Below are positions 1 through 6,306 of a stretch of 6,347 nt of DNA, one piece after another. The stretch spans positions 1 through 6,347 of the forward strand of contig JBKAGC010000212.1 in the NCBI GenBank assembly GCA_046290215.1, given 5' to 3'. A model generated the notes under the pieces. The model did no database searches. It was not told where the DNA came from and saw only the letters and a program-made list of their open reading frames with translations. The stretch comes from JAHRVQ01 sp046290215. GTDB lineage: Bacteria > Pseudomonadota > Gammaproteobacteria > Pseudomonadales > Azotimanducaceae. The translations under genes and the position numbers were made by a program. Each line of letters opens with the position of its first letter. Positions within the stretch are counted from its first letter, which is position 1.

Positions 1-2
1 AA

Positions 3-806
3 GAAAATGCCAGCCGCATTAGTGGCGAAATGGCTGACCAAGTCGGTATTGGTACAACCCCCGCGTCAGAACAAACCCTCCACCAAACCATTACCAGTTA
101 CGGTGTGCTCTCAACCGGGCCGGAACAACTCAGTCATATGCGGGCACGTTTTTCTGGATTGATTACCTCTGTTAAGGCCAGTATCGGCGATACGGTCAAA
201 GCAGGCGACTTACTCGCCGAAGTAGAATCCGATGAAAGCCTAAAGAAATATTCGGTGCGCGCTCCCATTTCTGGAACCGTTGTACAACGCCACGCCAACA
301 CCGGCGAAGTCACCAAGGATCAGGTGTTATTCTCCATCGCGGATTTTGACACGCTATGGGCCGAACTGCGTATCTACCCAGCGCAACGGGATAACGTATC
401 TACAGGGCAAGCCGTCGAGATTGTCTCAGATAAACAAACCATTGCTGGCAAGATCAGCCATATCATTTCATCCCTTAATAAACCCTATCAGCTCGCTCGC
501 GTACAGCTGGATAACAGACAGCTAGGTCTATCGCCTGGTTTACTGGTGGAGGGGCGCATCGTGATTGACGAATTTAAGGTGTCGTTAGCCGTTGAAAAAG
601 AGGCTGTGCAACAGCTCGGCGGACGTTCTGGTGTTTTTATTCAAGAGAAGGAGACTTACCACTTCGCCCCCTTAACACTTGGCCGTGCCGATGATCATTA
701 CGTTGAAGTACTGGATGGTATTAACGCAAGCCAGCGCTATGTCAACCGAAACAGCTATCTGATCAAAGCGGATATCGAAAAATCAGAAGCCGAACACGAG
801 CACTAA
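3..806 (+). CDS. czcB: CzcB-like RND efflux periplasmic adaptor (5' partial)
   Basis: Membrane-fusion (adaptor) subunit of a heavy-metal RND efflux complex, expected to link the inner-membrane pump to an outer-membrane channel in the periplasm. The frame is open to the left edge from base 3, so the start, signal peptide and N-terminal part are missing; 267 residues remain, against roughly 350-500 for the family. The ATG at base 30 is internal, because the residues before it (ENASRISGE) continue the family's usual N-terminal beta region. The first lipoyl half (SGLITSVKASIGDTVKAGD) lies near 155-211 and the second (RAPISGTVVQRHANTGE) near 258-308. Only about ten residues separate them, so the usual alpha-hairpin seems absent. 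A beta-barrel (WAELRIY onward) and a membrane-proximal domain follow, and the His/Glu-rich tail ends AEHEH. The gene is followed ten bases later by the pump gene, in one operon. The family call is secure; the metal is inferred. Confidence 0.9.
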   Translation, partial: ENASRISGEMADQVGIGTTPASEQTLHQTITSYGVLSTGPEQLSHMRARFSGLITSVKASIGDTVKAGDLLAEVESDESLKKYSVRAPISGTVVQRHANTGEVTKDQVLFSIADFDTLWAELRIYPAQRDNVSTGQAVEIVSDKQTIAGKISHIISSLNKPYQLARVQLDNRQLGLSPGLLVEGRIVIDEFKVSLAVEKEAVQQLGGRSGVFIQEKETYHFAPLTLGRADDHYVEVLDGINASQRYVNRNSYLIKADIEKSEAEHEH

Positions 807-810
807 GGGG

Positions 811-816
811 CGCACC
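811..816 (+). promoter_or_regulatory. Short intergenic gap with ribosome binding site for the pump gene
   Basis: Only ten bases separate the adaptor stop (804-806) from the pump ATG (817). The AAGGGG run at 805-810 overlaps the adaptor stop codon and sits six bases before the ATG. This fits a purine-rich Shine-Dalgarno site and supports cotranscription and coupled translation of the two genes. Confidence 0.6.
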
Positions 817-3800
817 ATGATTGATTCACTACTGCGCCTTGCCATTGAGCGGCGCTATTTATTTCTCAGTTTAATATTTATTGTGATCGGCATCGGCGTT
901 TGGAGTTACCAAAAATTACCGATTGATGCCGTGCCTGATATTACCAATGTGCAGGTACAGATTAACACGGCAGCACCCGGTTATTCGCCTTTAGAAGCAG
1001 AACAACGCATTACCTATCCGGTAGAAACGGCGTTATATGGGCTGCCCAAATTGGCTTACACCCGGTCGCTATCGCGTTATGGCCTCTCACAAGTCACCGT
1101 CGTTTTTGAGGAAGGCACAAACATCTATGCCGCACGCAACCTGATTGATAATCGATTGGGTGCGATTCAAAGTGTGTTGCCACCCGGCATTGAGCCAGAG
1201 ATGGGGCCAATCTCAACCGGGCTGGGTGAAATATTTATGTACACCGTGCAAGCATCACCCGATGCCACCATGACAAATGGCCAGCCTTATGATGCGACCG
1301 CCTTGCGAGAGATTCAGGACTGGATCATCAAGCCCCAGTTGGCACAGGTCAAAGGTGTGATCGAAATCAACAGCATTGGCGGTTTCAACAAGCAATACCA
1401 TGTGACGCCCGATCCCAAAAAGCTGCTGTACTACCGCATCAGTGTCGAAGAACTGGTCAATGCCCTACAAGCCAATAATGATAATCGCGGCGCGGGATAC
1501 ATCGAGCGCAACGGGCAGCAGTTACTGGTTCGCTCTCCCGGCCAATTGGCTACGCTGGAAGACATCGGCAATGTGATCATTACCGAGCACGACAGCGTGC
1601 CGATAAAAATTCAAGATGTGGCCGACATTGGCATTGGCAAGGAGCTGCGCTCTGGCGCTGCGACGCAAGACGGCAAGGAAACCGTACTGGGCACGGCGAT
1701 GATGCTGATCGGTGCTAACTCCCGCACCGTGGCGCGCGATGTTGCCAGCAAACTCGAAGCCATACAGGACTCATTACCCGACGGGGTAATCGCCGAGCCT
1801 GTGTATGATCGAACGCAACTGGTAGACAAGGCCATTGCTACCGTTGCCAAAAACTTACTCGAAGGCGCGTTACTGGTCATTGTTGTGCTGTTTGTTTTGC
1901 TCGGCAATATTAGGGCTGCATTGATTACCGCTGCGGTTATTCCTCTCTCCATGCTGGCAACAATGACGGGCATGGTGAGAACAGGTGTTTCCGCCAACTT
2001 GATGAGTTTGGGTGCATTGGATTTTGGTTTAATCGTCGATGGCGCCGTCATCATTGTTGAAAACTCGGTGAGACGTTTAGCACAAGCACAGCACAATGGC
2101 GGCCAACAGGCGTTACGCGAGCGCCTCAATACCGTCTATGAAGCAACTGCTGAAGTCATTCGGCCCAGCTTGTTTGGCGTAGCCATCATTACCGTTGTTT
2201 ATATCCCGATTTTTACACTCACGGGTGTTGAAGGGAAAATGTTTCATCCCATGGCCGCGACGGTTGTTATGGCACTACTCTCAGCGATGGTGTTCTCTTT
2301 GACTATTGTGCCCGCCGCTGTCGCTGTTTTTTTAAACGGCAAGATCAGTGAAAAAGAAAGTGTGGTGATAACGCAATCAAAAGCCATTTATAAGCCACTA
2401 CTGCAACTAGCGCTAAAAGCTCGCTGGGCAGTTGTTAGCTTTGCTGCTTTATTGGTTGCAGGCTGTATTTGGCTGGCAACCACCTTGGGTTCAGAATTTA
2501 TTCCGCAACTCAACGAAGGGGATATTGCGCTACACGCCATGCGCATACCGGGCACGGGGCTGGAGCAAGCTGTTGCGATGCAGGAAATTCTTGAACAACG
2601 CATCAAGTCCTTCCCCGAGGTGGATAAGGTCTTCGCCCGTATTGGAACAGCTGAGGTCGCCACCGACCCTATGCCACCCAATGTCGCCGATAATTTCGTG
2701 ATATTAAAACCGCGCAGCGAATGGCCTGACTCCAGTAAAACCAAGGATGAGCTAGTAGAAGAAATGGAAGCCTCTCTGGAACAGCTACCGGGCAATAACT
2801 ACGAGTTTACCCAGCCGATACAAATGCGCTTTAACGAGTTAATCTCCGGCGTCCGTGCCGATCTCGGTATTAAAGTCTTTGGCGATGACCTCGATCAATT
2901 GGTGTTAACCGCCAACGAAATACTGAAAGCGATTAATCAGGTGCCTGGAGCCGCTGATGCGCGAGTAGAACAGGTAACTGGTTTGCCAACCTTGTCGATC
3001 ATCCCCAAGCGCACAGCGCTTGGTCGATACGGATTAAACGTCGTTGAGTTACAAGGCTGGGTATCTGCCGCCATTGGTGGTGAAGCGGCGGGCTTACTGT
3101 ACGAAGGAGACCGGCGCTTCGAACTCATTGTTCGCTTACCCGAAACGTTGCGACGCGATATCGACCGACTGGCATTTTTACCTGTCCCCCTACCCAATGG
3201 TGACTATATTCCATTAGAAGAAGTGGCCACTTTGGATATCTCACCAGGGCCAGCACAAATCAGTCGGGAAAACGGGAAACGTCGCGTTGTGGTTACTGCG
3301 AATGTGCGAGGTCGCGATCTCGGTAGCTTCGTTACCGATGTGAAAGCGCGTATTGGCAGTGATGTCGATGTACCACCGGGCTACTGGCTGGATTACGGCG
3401 GCACCTTCGAACAGTTGGAGTCTGCAAGCCAGCGGTTGGCCATTGTTGTCCCCGTCACCCTGCTGATTATTATCGGCTTGTTGGTCATGGCCTTCGGCTC
3501 GCTCAAGGATGCATTGATCATTTTTACCGGCGTACCTTTGGCGCTAACCGGCGGTGTGCTTGCTCTTTGGTTTCGGGATATGCCGCTATCGATATCGGCA
3601 GGTGTTGGGTTCATCGCACTGTCAGGCGTCGCCGTTCTCAATGGCTTAGTCATGCTGGCCTTTATTCGCGATCTCTGGCATGAAACAGGTGATCTTCTAG
3701 CGTCAGTGGTTGATGGTGCGTTAATTCGGTTGCGCCCAGTATTAATGACTGCACTGGTAGCGAGCCTTGGTTTTATCCCCATGGCCCTTAATACCGGAAC

Positions 3801-3939
3801 CGGCGCTGAGGTACAGCGGCCTCTGGCAACTGTTGTGATAGGAGGTATTATTTCTTCGACGTTGCTAACACTTTTTGTCTTGCCGGTACTCTATCAGTGG
3901 GTACATCGTCATAACACACAAGCTGTTAAAGCCGAATAA
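817..3939 (+). CDS. czcA: CusA/CzcA-family heavy-metal RND efflux pump
   Basis: Proton-driven inner-membrane pump of a tripartite metal-export complex, 1040 residues, full length for the family. The predicted pattern is 12 membrane spans: TM1 near 15-33, a large periplasmic loop, TM2-TM6 near 345-507, TM7 near 536-556, a second large loop, then TM8-TM12 near 873-1028. TM4 carries LDFGLIVDGAVIIVEN, placing D402, D408 and E415 where the proton-relay residues of CzcA lie. The motif NEGDIALHAMRIPGT (566-580) and the segment AEVQRPLATVVIGG (997-1010) are typical of CzcA-type pumps. By eye, the three CusA copper-binding methionines (573, 623, 672) align with H573, V623 and E674, so Cu/Ag is unlikely and Zn/Co/Cd/Ni is more likely. 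The exact metal is inferred. The gene is the last in its operon, behind the adaptor, and is followed by a terminator-like hairpin. No frameshift or missing key residue was seen. Confidence 0.96.
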   Translation: MIDSLLRLAIERRYLFLSLIFIVIGIGVWSYQKLPIDAVPDITNVQVQINTAAPGYSPLEAEQRITYPVETALYGLPKLAYTRSLSRYGLSQVTVVFEEGTNIYAARNLIDNRLGAIQSVLPPGIEPEMGPISTGLGEIFMYTVQASPDATMTNGQPYDATALREIQDWIIKPQLAQVKGVIEINSIGGFNKQYHVTPDPKKLLYYRISVEELVNALQANNDNRGAGYIERNGQQLLVRSPGQLATLEDIGNVIITEHDSVPIKIQDVADIGIGKELRSGAATQDGKETVLGTAMMLIGANSRTVARDVASKLEAIQDSLPDGVIAEPVYDRTQLVDKAIATVAKNLLEGALLVIVVLFVLLGNIRAALITAAVIPLSMLATMTGMVRTGVSANLMSLGALDFGLIVDGAVIIVENSVRRLAQAQHNGGQQALRERLNTVYEATAEVIRPSLFGVAIITVVYIPIFTLTGVEGKMFHPMAATVVMALLSAMVFSLTIVPAAVAVFLNGKISEKESVVITQSKAIYKPLLQLALKARWAVVSFAALLVAGCIWLATTLGSEFIPQLNEGDIALHAMRIPGTGLEQAVAMQEILEQRIKSFPEVDKVFARIGTAEVATDPMPPNVADNFVILKPRSEWPDSSKTKDELVEEMEASLEQLPGNNYEFTQPIQMRFNELISGVRADLGIKVFGDDLDQLVLTANEILKAINQVPGAADARVEQVTGLPTLSIIPKRTALGRYGLNVVELQGWVSAAIGGEAAGLLYEGDRRFELIVRLPETLRRDIDRLAFLPVPLPNGDYIPLEEVATLDISPGPAQISRENGKRRVVVTANVRGRDLGSFVTDVKARIGSDVDVPPGYWLDYGGTFEQLESASQRLAIVVPVTLLIIIGLLVMAFGSLKDALIIFTGVPLALTGGVLALWFRDMPLSISAGVGFIALSGVAVLNGLVMLAFIRDLWHETGDLLASVVDGALIRLRPVLMTALVASLGFIPMALNTGTGAEVQRPLATVVIGGIISSTLLTLFVLPVLYQWVHRHNTQAVKAE

Positions 3940-3948
3940 CCAAAAAGT

Positions 3949-3970
3949 ACGCCCTCTTCTGAGAGGGCGT
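3949..3970. terminator. Terminator-like hairpin after the efflux operon
   Basis: A 9-bp perfect stem, ACGCCCTCT (3949-3957) with AGAGGGCGT (3962-3970), closes a 4-base loop ten bases after the pump stop codon. Downstream on the + strand is a modest T-rich stretch (CTTTTCCTC). Upstream, AAAAAG at 3942-3947 would read as a U run on the - strand. It therefore looks like a rho-independent terminator for the efflux operon and may also stop transcription arriving from the right. Confidence 0.75.
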
Positions 3971-4165
3971 GCCAATCTTTTCCTCAATCTACAACATTCT
4001 GTAGGCTACTGGGTTTCTCACCTACTGTCTTGACTCCATATTTTCTGTTATAGCGAACCGGTGCCAGCAGTAACAGGACACATAAACGGCAGATCGTGCG
4101 TTACAGATATATTGGTCAAATTGTCTAATCGTTTCGGTCAGGCTTGTTGTCCGTTCCTTACCTGG

Positions 4166-4230
4166 GACGACTGTTCTGAACGGACAGGTTACCCTATGGA
4201 ACAGACGTGCGACCGTTCAGAACAGTCGTC
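4166..4230. repeat. Perfect 18-bp inverted repeat, 29-base spacer
   Basis: The left arm GACGACTGTTCTGAACGG (4166-4183) is the exact reverse complement of the right arm at 4213-4230. The 29-base spacer (4184-4212) contains short segments that can pair partly with sequence just left of the left arm: CAGGT 4185-4189 with ACCTG 4160-4164, and GGAAC 4198-4202 with GTTCC 4153-4157. There is no T tract after the right arm, so it is not an ordinary terminator. It could form an 18-bp RNA stem or bind a dimeric or tetrameric DNA-binding protein. Confidence 0.85.
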
Positions 4231-4258
4231 TTCAAGCTGGAACAGTGCGGTGTTGAAG
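4230..4258. repeat. Small inverted repeat adjoining the 18-bp pair
   Basis: CTTCAA (4230-4235) is the reverse complement of TTGAAG (4253-4258), with 17 bases between. It begins at the last base of the 18-bp right arm and ends at the first base of the second direct-repeat copy, so the elements abut. On its own this is weak; it counts as part of the cluster. Confidence 0.4.
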
Positions 4259-4304
4259 TTTCGGTCAGTGTTTATGACTGTCCAGCCACCACAGTGGATG
4301 GAGA

Positions 4305-4327
4305 AGCAATCTCAAAAACGGATTGCT
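4305..4327. repeat. 7-bp stem, 9-base loop
   Basis: AGCAATC (4305-4311) pairs exactly with GATTGCT (4321-4327) around the loop TCAAAAACG. It is the last hairpin of the cluster and is too AT-rich and short to be called a terminator. Confidence 0.4.
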
Positions 4328-4674
4328 AACGTCATGGGACACCACTCCCACAAAACCTGAATAGCGGCATAACCAACAGTGCCAATCCCCGGATGGGTAC
4401 GACGCTGTTTCGTTTTCACGCTTTAGACAGTTTTACTTTCTTTTGCCAGGCATTCCCTCCTTATTTATCTAGACAGCTAAATGATAAGCCACTCATTGCG
4501 GTTGCATGAGTCAACTTGAAAAGCCCTTTCGAGCCGGTTTGCTATTGAGAATGCAATAGCCACATATGGAAGTTGTATTATCAATGGATTAAGCAATGAG
4601 CACCCTAATAATGCTTTCGTCATGTCAGGAATTTTAATTGAAGTCAGTTTTCATGGGGGTTATAGATTCATCGC

Positions 4675-4713
4675 ATCCCACGTCACTGCATTTTATTTGC
4701 AGTGACGTGGGAT
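4675..4713. repeat. Perfect 16-bp hairpin downstream of the DUF4062 gene
   Basis: ATCCCACGTCACTGCA (4675-4690) is the exact reverse complement of 4698-4713, around a 7-base loop TTTTATT. On the - strand it starts 15 bases after the DUF4062 stop codon, which is where a terminator would lie. No U run follows the stem on either strand (the next - strand bases read GCGATGAATC). It is therefore either a non-canonical terminator or mRNA 3'-end stabiliser for the - strand gene, or a palindromic protein-binding site or element boundary. Confidence 0.85.
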
Positions 4714-4728
4714 AGCATCTTTGCATAA

Positions 4729-5778
4729 TTATTCATTGTTTGAGTTGTAACGGAATATTCTCGCCATTCGATTAACACATTGCTCAACCCATTCGTTGTA
4801 GCTGCCTTCCGTCAAGGGCAGAAAGAGCCGACTGAAATCTACCTCTTCATCTTTCGAGAACATCCGCATGGTCATGGATGAGCCGCCTGGTGAATTAGCG
4901 ACATAAGTGTTTTCCATATTATGCAAAGCAATATGCGCGAATCCTGAGTTAGCGGTGATCACATGTCTAAAGCCTTTCGCCAGGTTAACAATGGTTTGTG
5001 GCGGCGCAAAATGTCCCGAGAAGAACCCGTCATTGGCTTGTGTCGGGTTAGCCGTGAGTACCGTCAAACCATTTGCGCAAAAATAGATAGTGCACTTCCC
5101 GCTGTTCAAGCCCGTCCAATGCGCATGATCAATCAATTCATACCCATCTCGAAATTGGGTAACACCGCCTTTGCAAAGGCGCGCAAAGTAGTCATCCATC
5201 TGCTGCTCTAAAGCAATGATGTCAGCCACTCGCTCCGGCTGCGCCAGAAACGCGAGCATTAATTGAGGGTCATCCCGATAACCTCGCCTCTCGTTTATCA
5301 CTTGCTCAATAAGCATTTTGAAGGCGTCTTCCGAGATCGCTTGACTCATTGTATCGATTTGTCGCAAAGCTTTGACGATTTCATTATTCAGTTCCAATTC
5401 TGTGCTGAAACTGGCTCGAAATACCCCTCCCTGATACGCTTCTACTTCGCCAATAAAGGCCTGCTGGCGTTCATCATCAACCGGTGTTTGTTGGATAAAG
5501 GCCAATATCGATTTTCCGGTTGCCTTAGCGGTTTCGAATTCAGCTTGTGTAACGGATATACCCTCGGGCGTCTCATAGCCATAGGCTGATCCCAATATGA
5601 GCAAATACACATCACATTGCTCAACCTCGTGAATACACGCTTTCTCTGACGAATACGGTCTTGCGGCAAATGCTTCGCACATGACCGGTGTATAGTCCAT
5701 TAGCGTGACAGCCTGTTTAGCAGTCTCTCGAAAAACCTCCATTCCTCCGACCACAGAACTTACAAATACCTTACTCAA
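4729..5778 (-). CDS. DUF4062 domain-containing protein
   Basis: Complete 349-residue protein, probably cytoplasmic, with no signal peptide or membrane span. The N-terminal ~100 residues match the DUF4062 pattern: VFVSS at 4-8, E35, the CD pair at 55-56, the LGSxYG motif at 62-67, S75-x-T-x-x-E80-F, and GK at 88-89 leading into an ILAFIQ strand. Residues 140-200 look helical. The C-terminal half (about 205-349) is unrecognised; it holds FRDGYELIDHAHW, HVITANSGFAHIALHN and a Gly/Ser-rich SPGGSS turn. The start is TTG, directly preceded by an in-frame TAA, with a strong GAGGGGAG site four bases before it. The next Met (residue 13) would cut off the VFVSS motif. DUF4062 is known as an N-terminal module of larger signalling and NTPase proteins, with an uncharacterised activity. 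Here it stands alone, convergent with the efflux operon. A defence or stress role is only inference. Confidence 0.9.
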   Translation of the reverse strand: MSKVFVSSVVGGMEVFRETAKQAVTLMDYTPVMCEAFAARPYSSEKACIHEVEQCDVYLLILGSAYGYETPEGISVTQAEFETAKATGKSILAFIQQTPVDDERQQAFIGEVEAYQGGVFRASFSTELELNNEIVKALRQIDTMSQAISEDAFKMLIEQVINERRGYRDDPQLMLAFLAQPERVADIIALEQQMDDYFARLCKGGVTQFRDGYELIDHAHWTGLNSGKCTIYFCANGLTVLTANPTQANDGFFSGHFAPPQTIVNLAKGFRHVITANSGFAHIALHNMENTYVANSPGGSSMTMRMFSKDEEVDFSRLFLPLTEGSYNEWVEQCVNRMARIFRYNSNNE

Positions 5779-5782
5779 TTAA

Positions 5783-5790
5783 CTCCCCTC
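5783..5790 (-). promoter_or_regulatory. Ribosome binding site fixing the TTG start of the DUF4062 gene
   Basis: On the - strand the bases before the start read GAGGGGAG, then TTAA, then TTG. The in-frame codon just before TTG is TAA, so no longer start is possible. The strong purine run at close spacing supports TTG over the internal ATG at residue 13. Confidence 0.7.
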
Positions 5791-6017
5791 ACTAAAATAA
5801 AATGCTTATTCAACTATTTTGTGGCTGTTTAGCTCGACCCTACTTCTGACCTATTTACCCACATTACTGATTAGCCATTAATGCATATAGCGTGATAACC
5901 AGCTTACCGTACTCTTATTATGCCAGCCATCACGTTTCCGCTAACTTTCATTATTGGGCTCATTTACCCTTGGTGCCAAGCGTTTTAGCGGGCTTTACCG
6001 GGTTCGCTAGACGCTCA

Positions 6018-6032
6018 TTCCCCGATGGGGAA
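6018..6032 (+). repeat. Leader hairpin 1
   Basis: TTCCCC (6018-6023) pairs with GGGGAA (6027-6032) around a 3-base loop, GAT. It is the first of the series of small GC-rich hairpins in the leader. Confidence 0.45.
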
Positions 6033-6059
6033 CTGCTGCCATTTCAATCCCTAACGCTT

Positions 6060-6074
6060 CAGCCCTCCGGGCTG
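6060..6074 (+). repeat. Leader hairpin 2
   Basis: CAGCCC (6060-6065) pairs with GGGCTG (6069-6074) around the loop TCC. It is a compact GC-rich stem with no following T run, so it is not a standard terminator. Confidence 0.45.
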
Positions 6075-6107
6075 CTTAAATTCAGTAATAACCCCACGCT
6101 GATCCAA

Positions 6108-6128
6108 CCCCGCTAGGGGCTTTGCCCC
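6108..6128 (+). promoter_or_regulatory. Mutually exclusive hairpins in the leader
   Basis: The GGGG at 6116-6119 can pair with CCCC at 6108-6111 (loop GCTA). Alternatively GGGGC at 6116-6120 can pair with GCCCC at 6124-6128 (loop TTT). The two stems compete for the same G run, the arrangement expected of a two-state RNA switch, although the stems are only 4 and 5 bp and may be fortuitous. Confidence 0.35.
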
Positions 6129-6259
6129 ACGCGCATTGCAAGTGCAAGGCTTCGCGCTTCCTCACCCGTTCAGATTCCCCCGCTTTGCTCCTCCACTTAG
6201 CTGCGGCTTCCGGTGAGCCACCTGCAATTTGCTACCCCCACGCTTCGCCAGCGGTGCAG

Positions 6260-6282
6260 GAGCGCAGACGGGTGCTGCGCTC
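6260..6282 (+). promoter_or_regulatory. 8-bp hairpin just upstream of the 6307 start
   Basis: GAGCGCAG (6260-6267) pairs exactly with CTGCGCTC (6275-6282) around the loop ACGGGTG. It ends 24 bases before the ATG at 6307 and 14 bases before the AGGA ribosome site. A second possible pairing, CCTGCA (6221-6226) with TGCAGG (6255-6260), shares its first base. The position suits control of translation initiation or mRNA stability; this is inferred. Confidence 0.5.
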
Positions 6283-6306
6283 GTTAACAACAAGCGAGGA
6301 AAAATT

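Larger units (their letters stand above)
4131..4268. repeat. 11-bp direct repeat flanking the inverted-repeat cluster
   Basis: GTTTCGGTCAG occurs at 4131-4141 and again, identically, at 4258-4268. The two copies lie 127 bases apart and bracket the 18-bp inverted repeat and the small stem behind it. Eleven exact bases so close together is more than expected by chance in a short region, but no function is visible. Confidence 0.6.
3940..4728. other. Gene-poor intergenic stretch between convergent genes
   Basis: This 789-base gap separates the end of the efflux operon from the end of the DUF4062 gene. The only open frames are short: 99 codons at 4061-4360, and about 50 codons in another frame over roughly 4340-4508. 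They show no family I recognise, no good ribosome binding site and no domain-like composition, and I do not call them genes. The stretch does hold the terminator hairpin, a run of inverted repeats at 4166-4327, a 7-bp stem at 4541-4560 (GCTATTG/CAATAGC) and a 16-bp hairpin at 4675-4713. It could be the residue of a decayed mobile element or a structured RNA locus. No transposase fragment was recognised on either strand. Confidence 0.6.
5779..6306 (+). other. Long C-rich structured leader upstream of the 6307 gene
   Basis: This 528-base gap lies between the divergent DUF4062 start and the gene at 6307. The first ~100 bases are AT-rich and presumably hold promoters for both directions, but no clear -35/-10 pair stands out. 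From about 6000 the + strand is strongly C-biased: 34 C against 14 G in 6161-6240. It contains several small perfect hairpins (6018-6032, 6060-6074, 6108-6128, 6260-6282). Two open frames, GTG at 5892-6116 and TTG at 6122-6310, span it. Their composition looks like translated leader rather than protein, and neither has a good ribosome site. I infer an untranslated regulatory leader or conserved intergenic module of a mobile-element backbone. Confidence 0.5.

Noticed and set aside
1611..2129. 172-codon antisense frame within the pump gene
   Set aside because: Shadow of the czcA reading frame; Ser/Thr/Ala-rich composition and no ribosome site.
3989..4004. Small stem CTACA/TGTAG after the terminator
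   Set aside because: Five base pairs with a 6-base loop is expected by chance.
4166..4258. Retron-like or group II intron RNA at the hairpin cluster
   Set aside because: No reverse transcriptase gene lies in the window and none of the diagnostic intron domain sequences is recognised.
4061..4360. 99-codon open frame on the + strand in the intergenic gap
   Set aside because: It runs straight through the 18-bp inverted repeat, lacks a good ribosome site, has low-complexity Ser/Cys-rich composition and matches no family I know.
3969..4387. 9-bp direct repeat GTGCCAATC at 3969-3977 and 4379-4387
   Set aside because: Too short, and not aligned with any other boundary; likely chance.
4340..4508. 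Open + strand frame of about 50 codons overlapping the end of the 99-codon frame
   Set aside because: No ribosome site and no recognisable domain; it could be the translation of a decayed element, but nothing identifies which.
4963..5589. Two + strand frames opposite the DUF4062 gene
   Set aside because: Shadows of a clearly coding - strand frame with recognisable domain motifs.
5864..5891. Possible sigma70 promoter for the leader (TTACTG, 16 bases, TATAGC)
   Set aside because: Both hexamers match the consensus poorly, and AT-rich sequence yields such pairs by chance.
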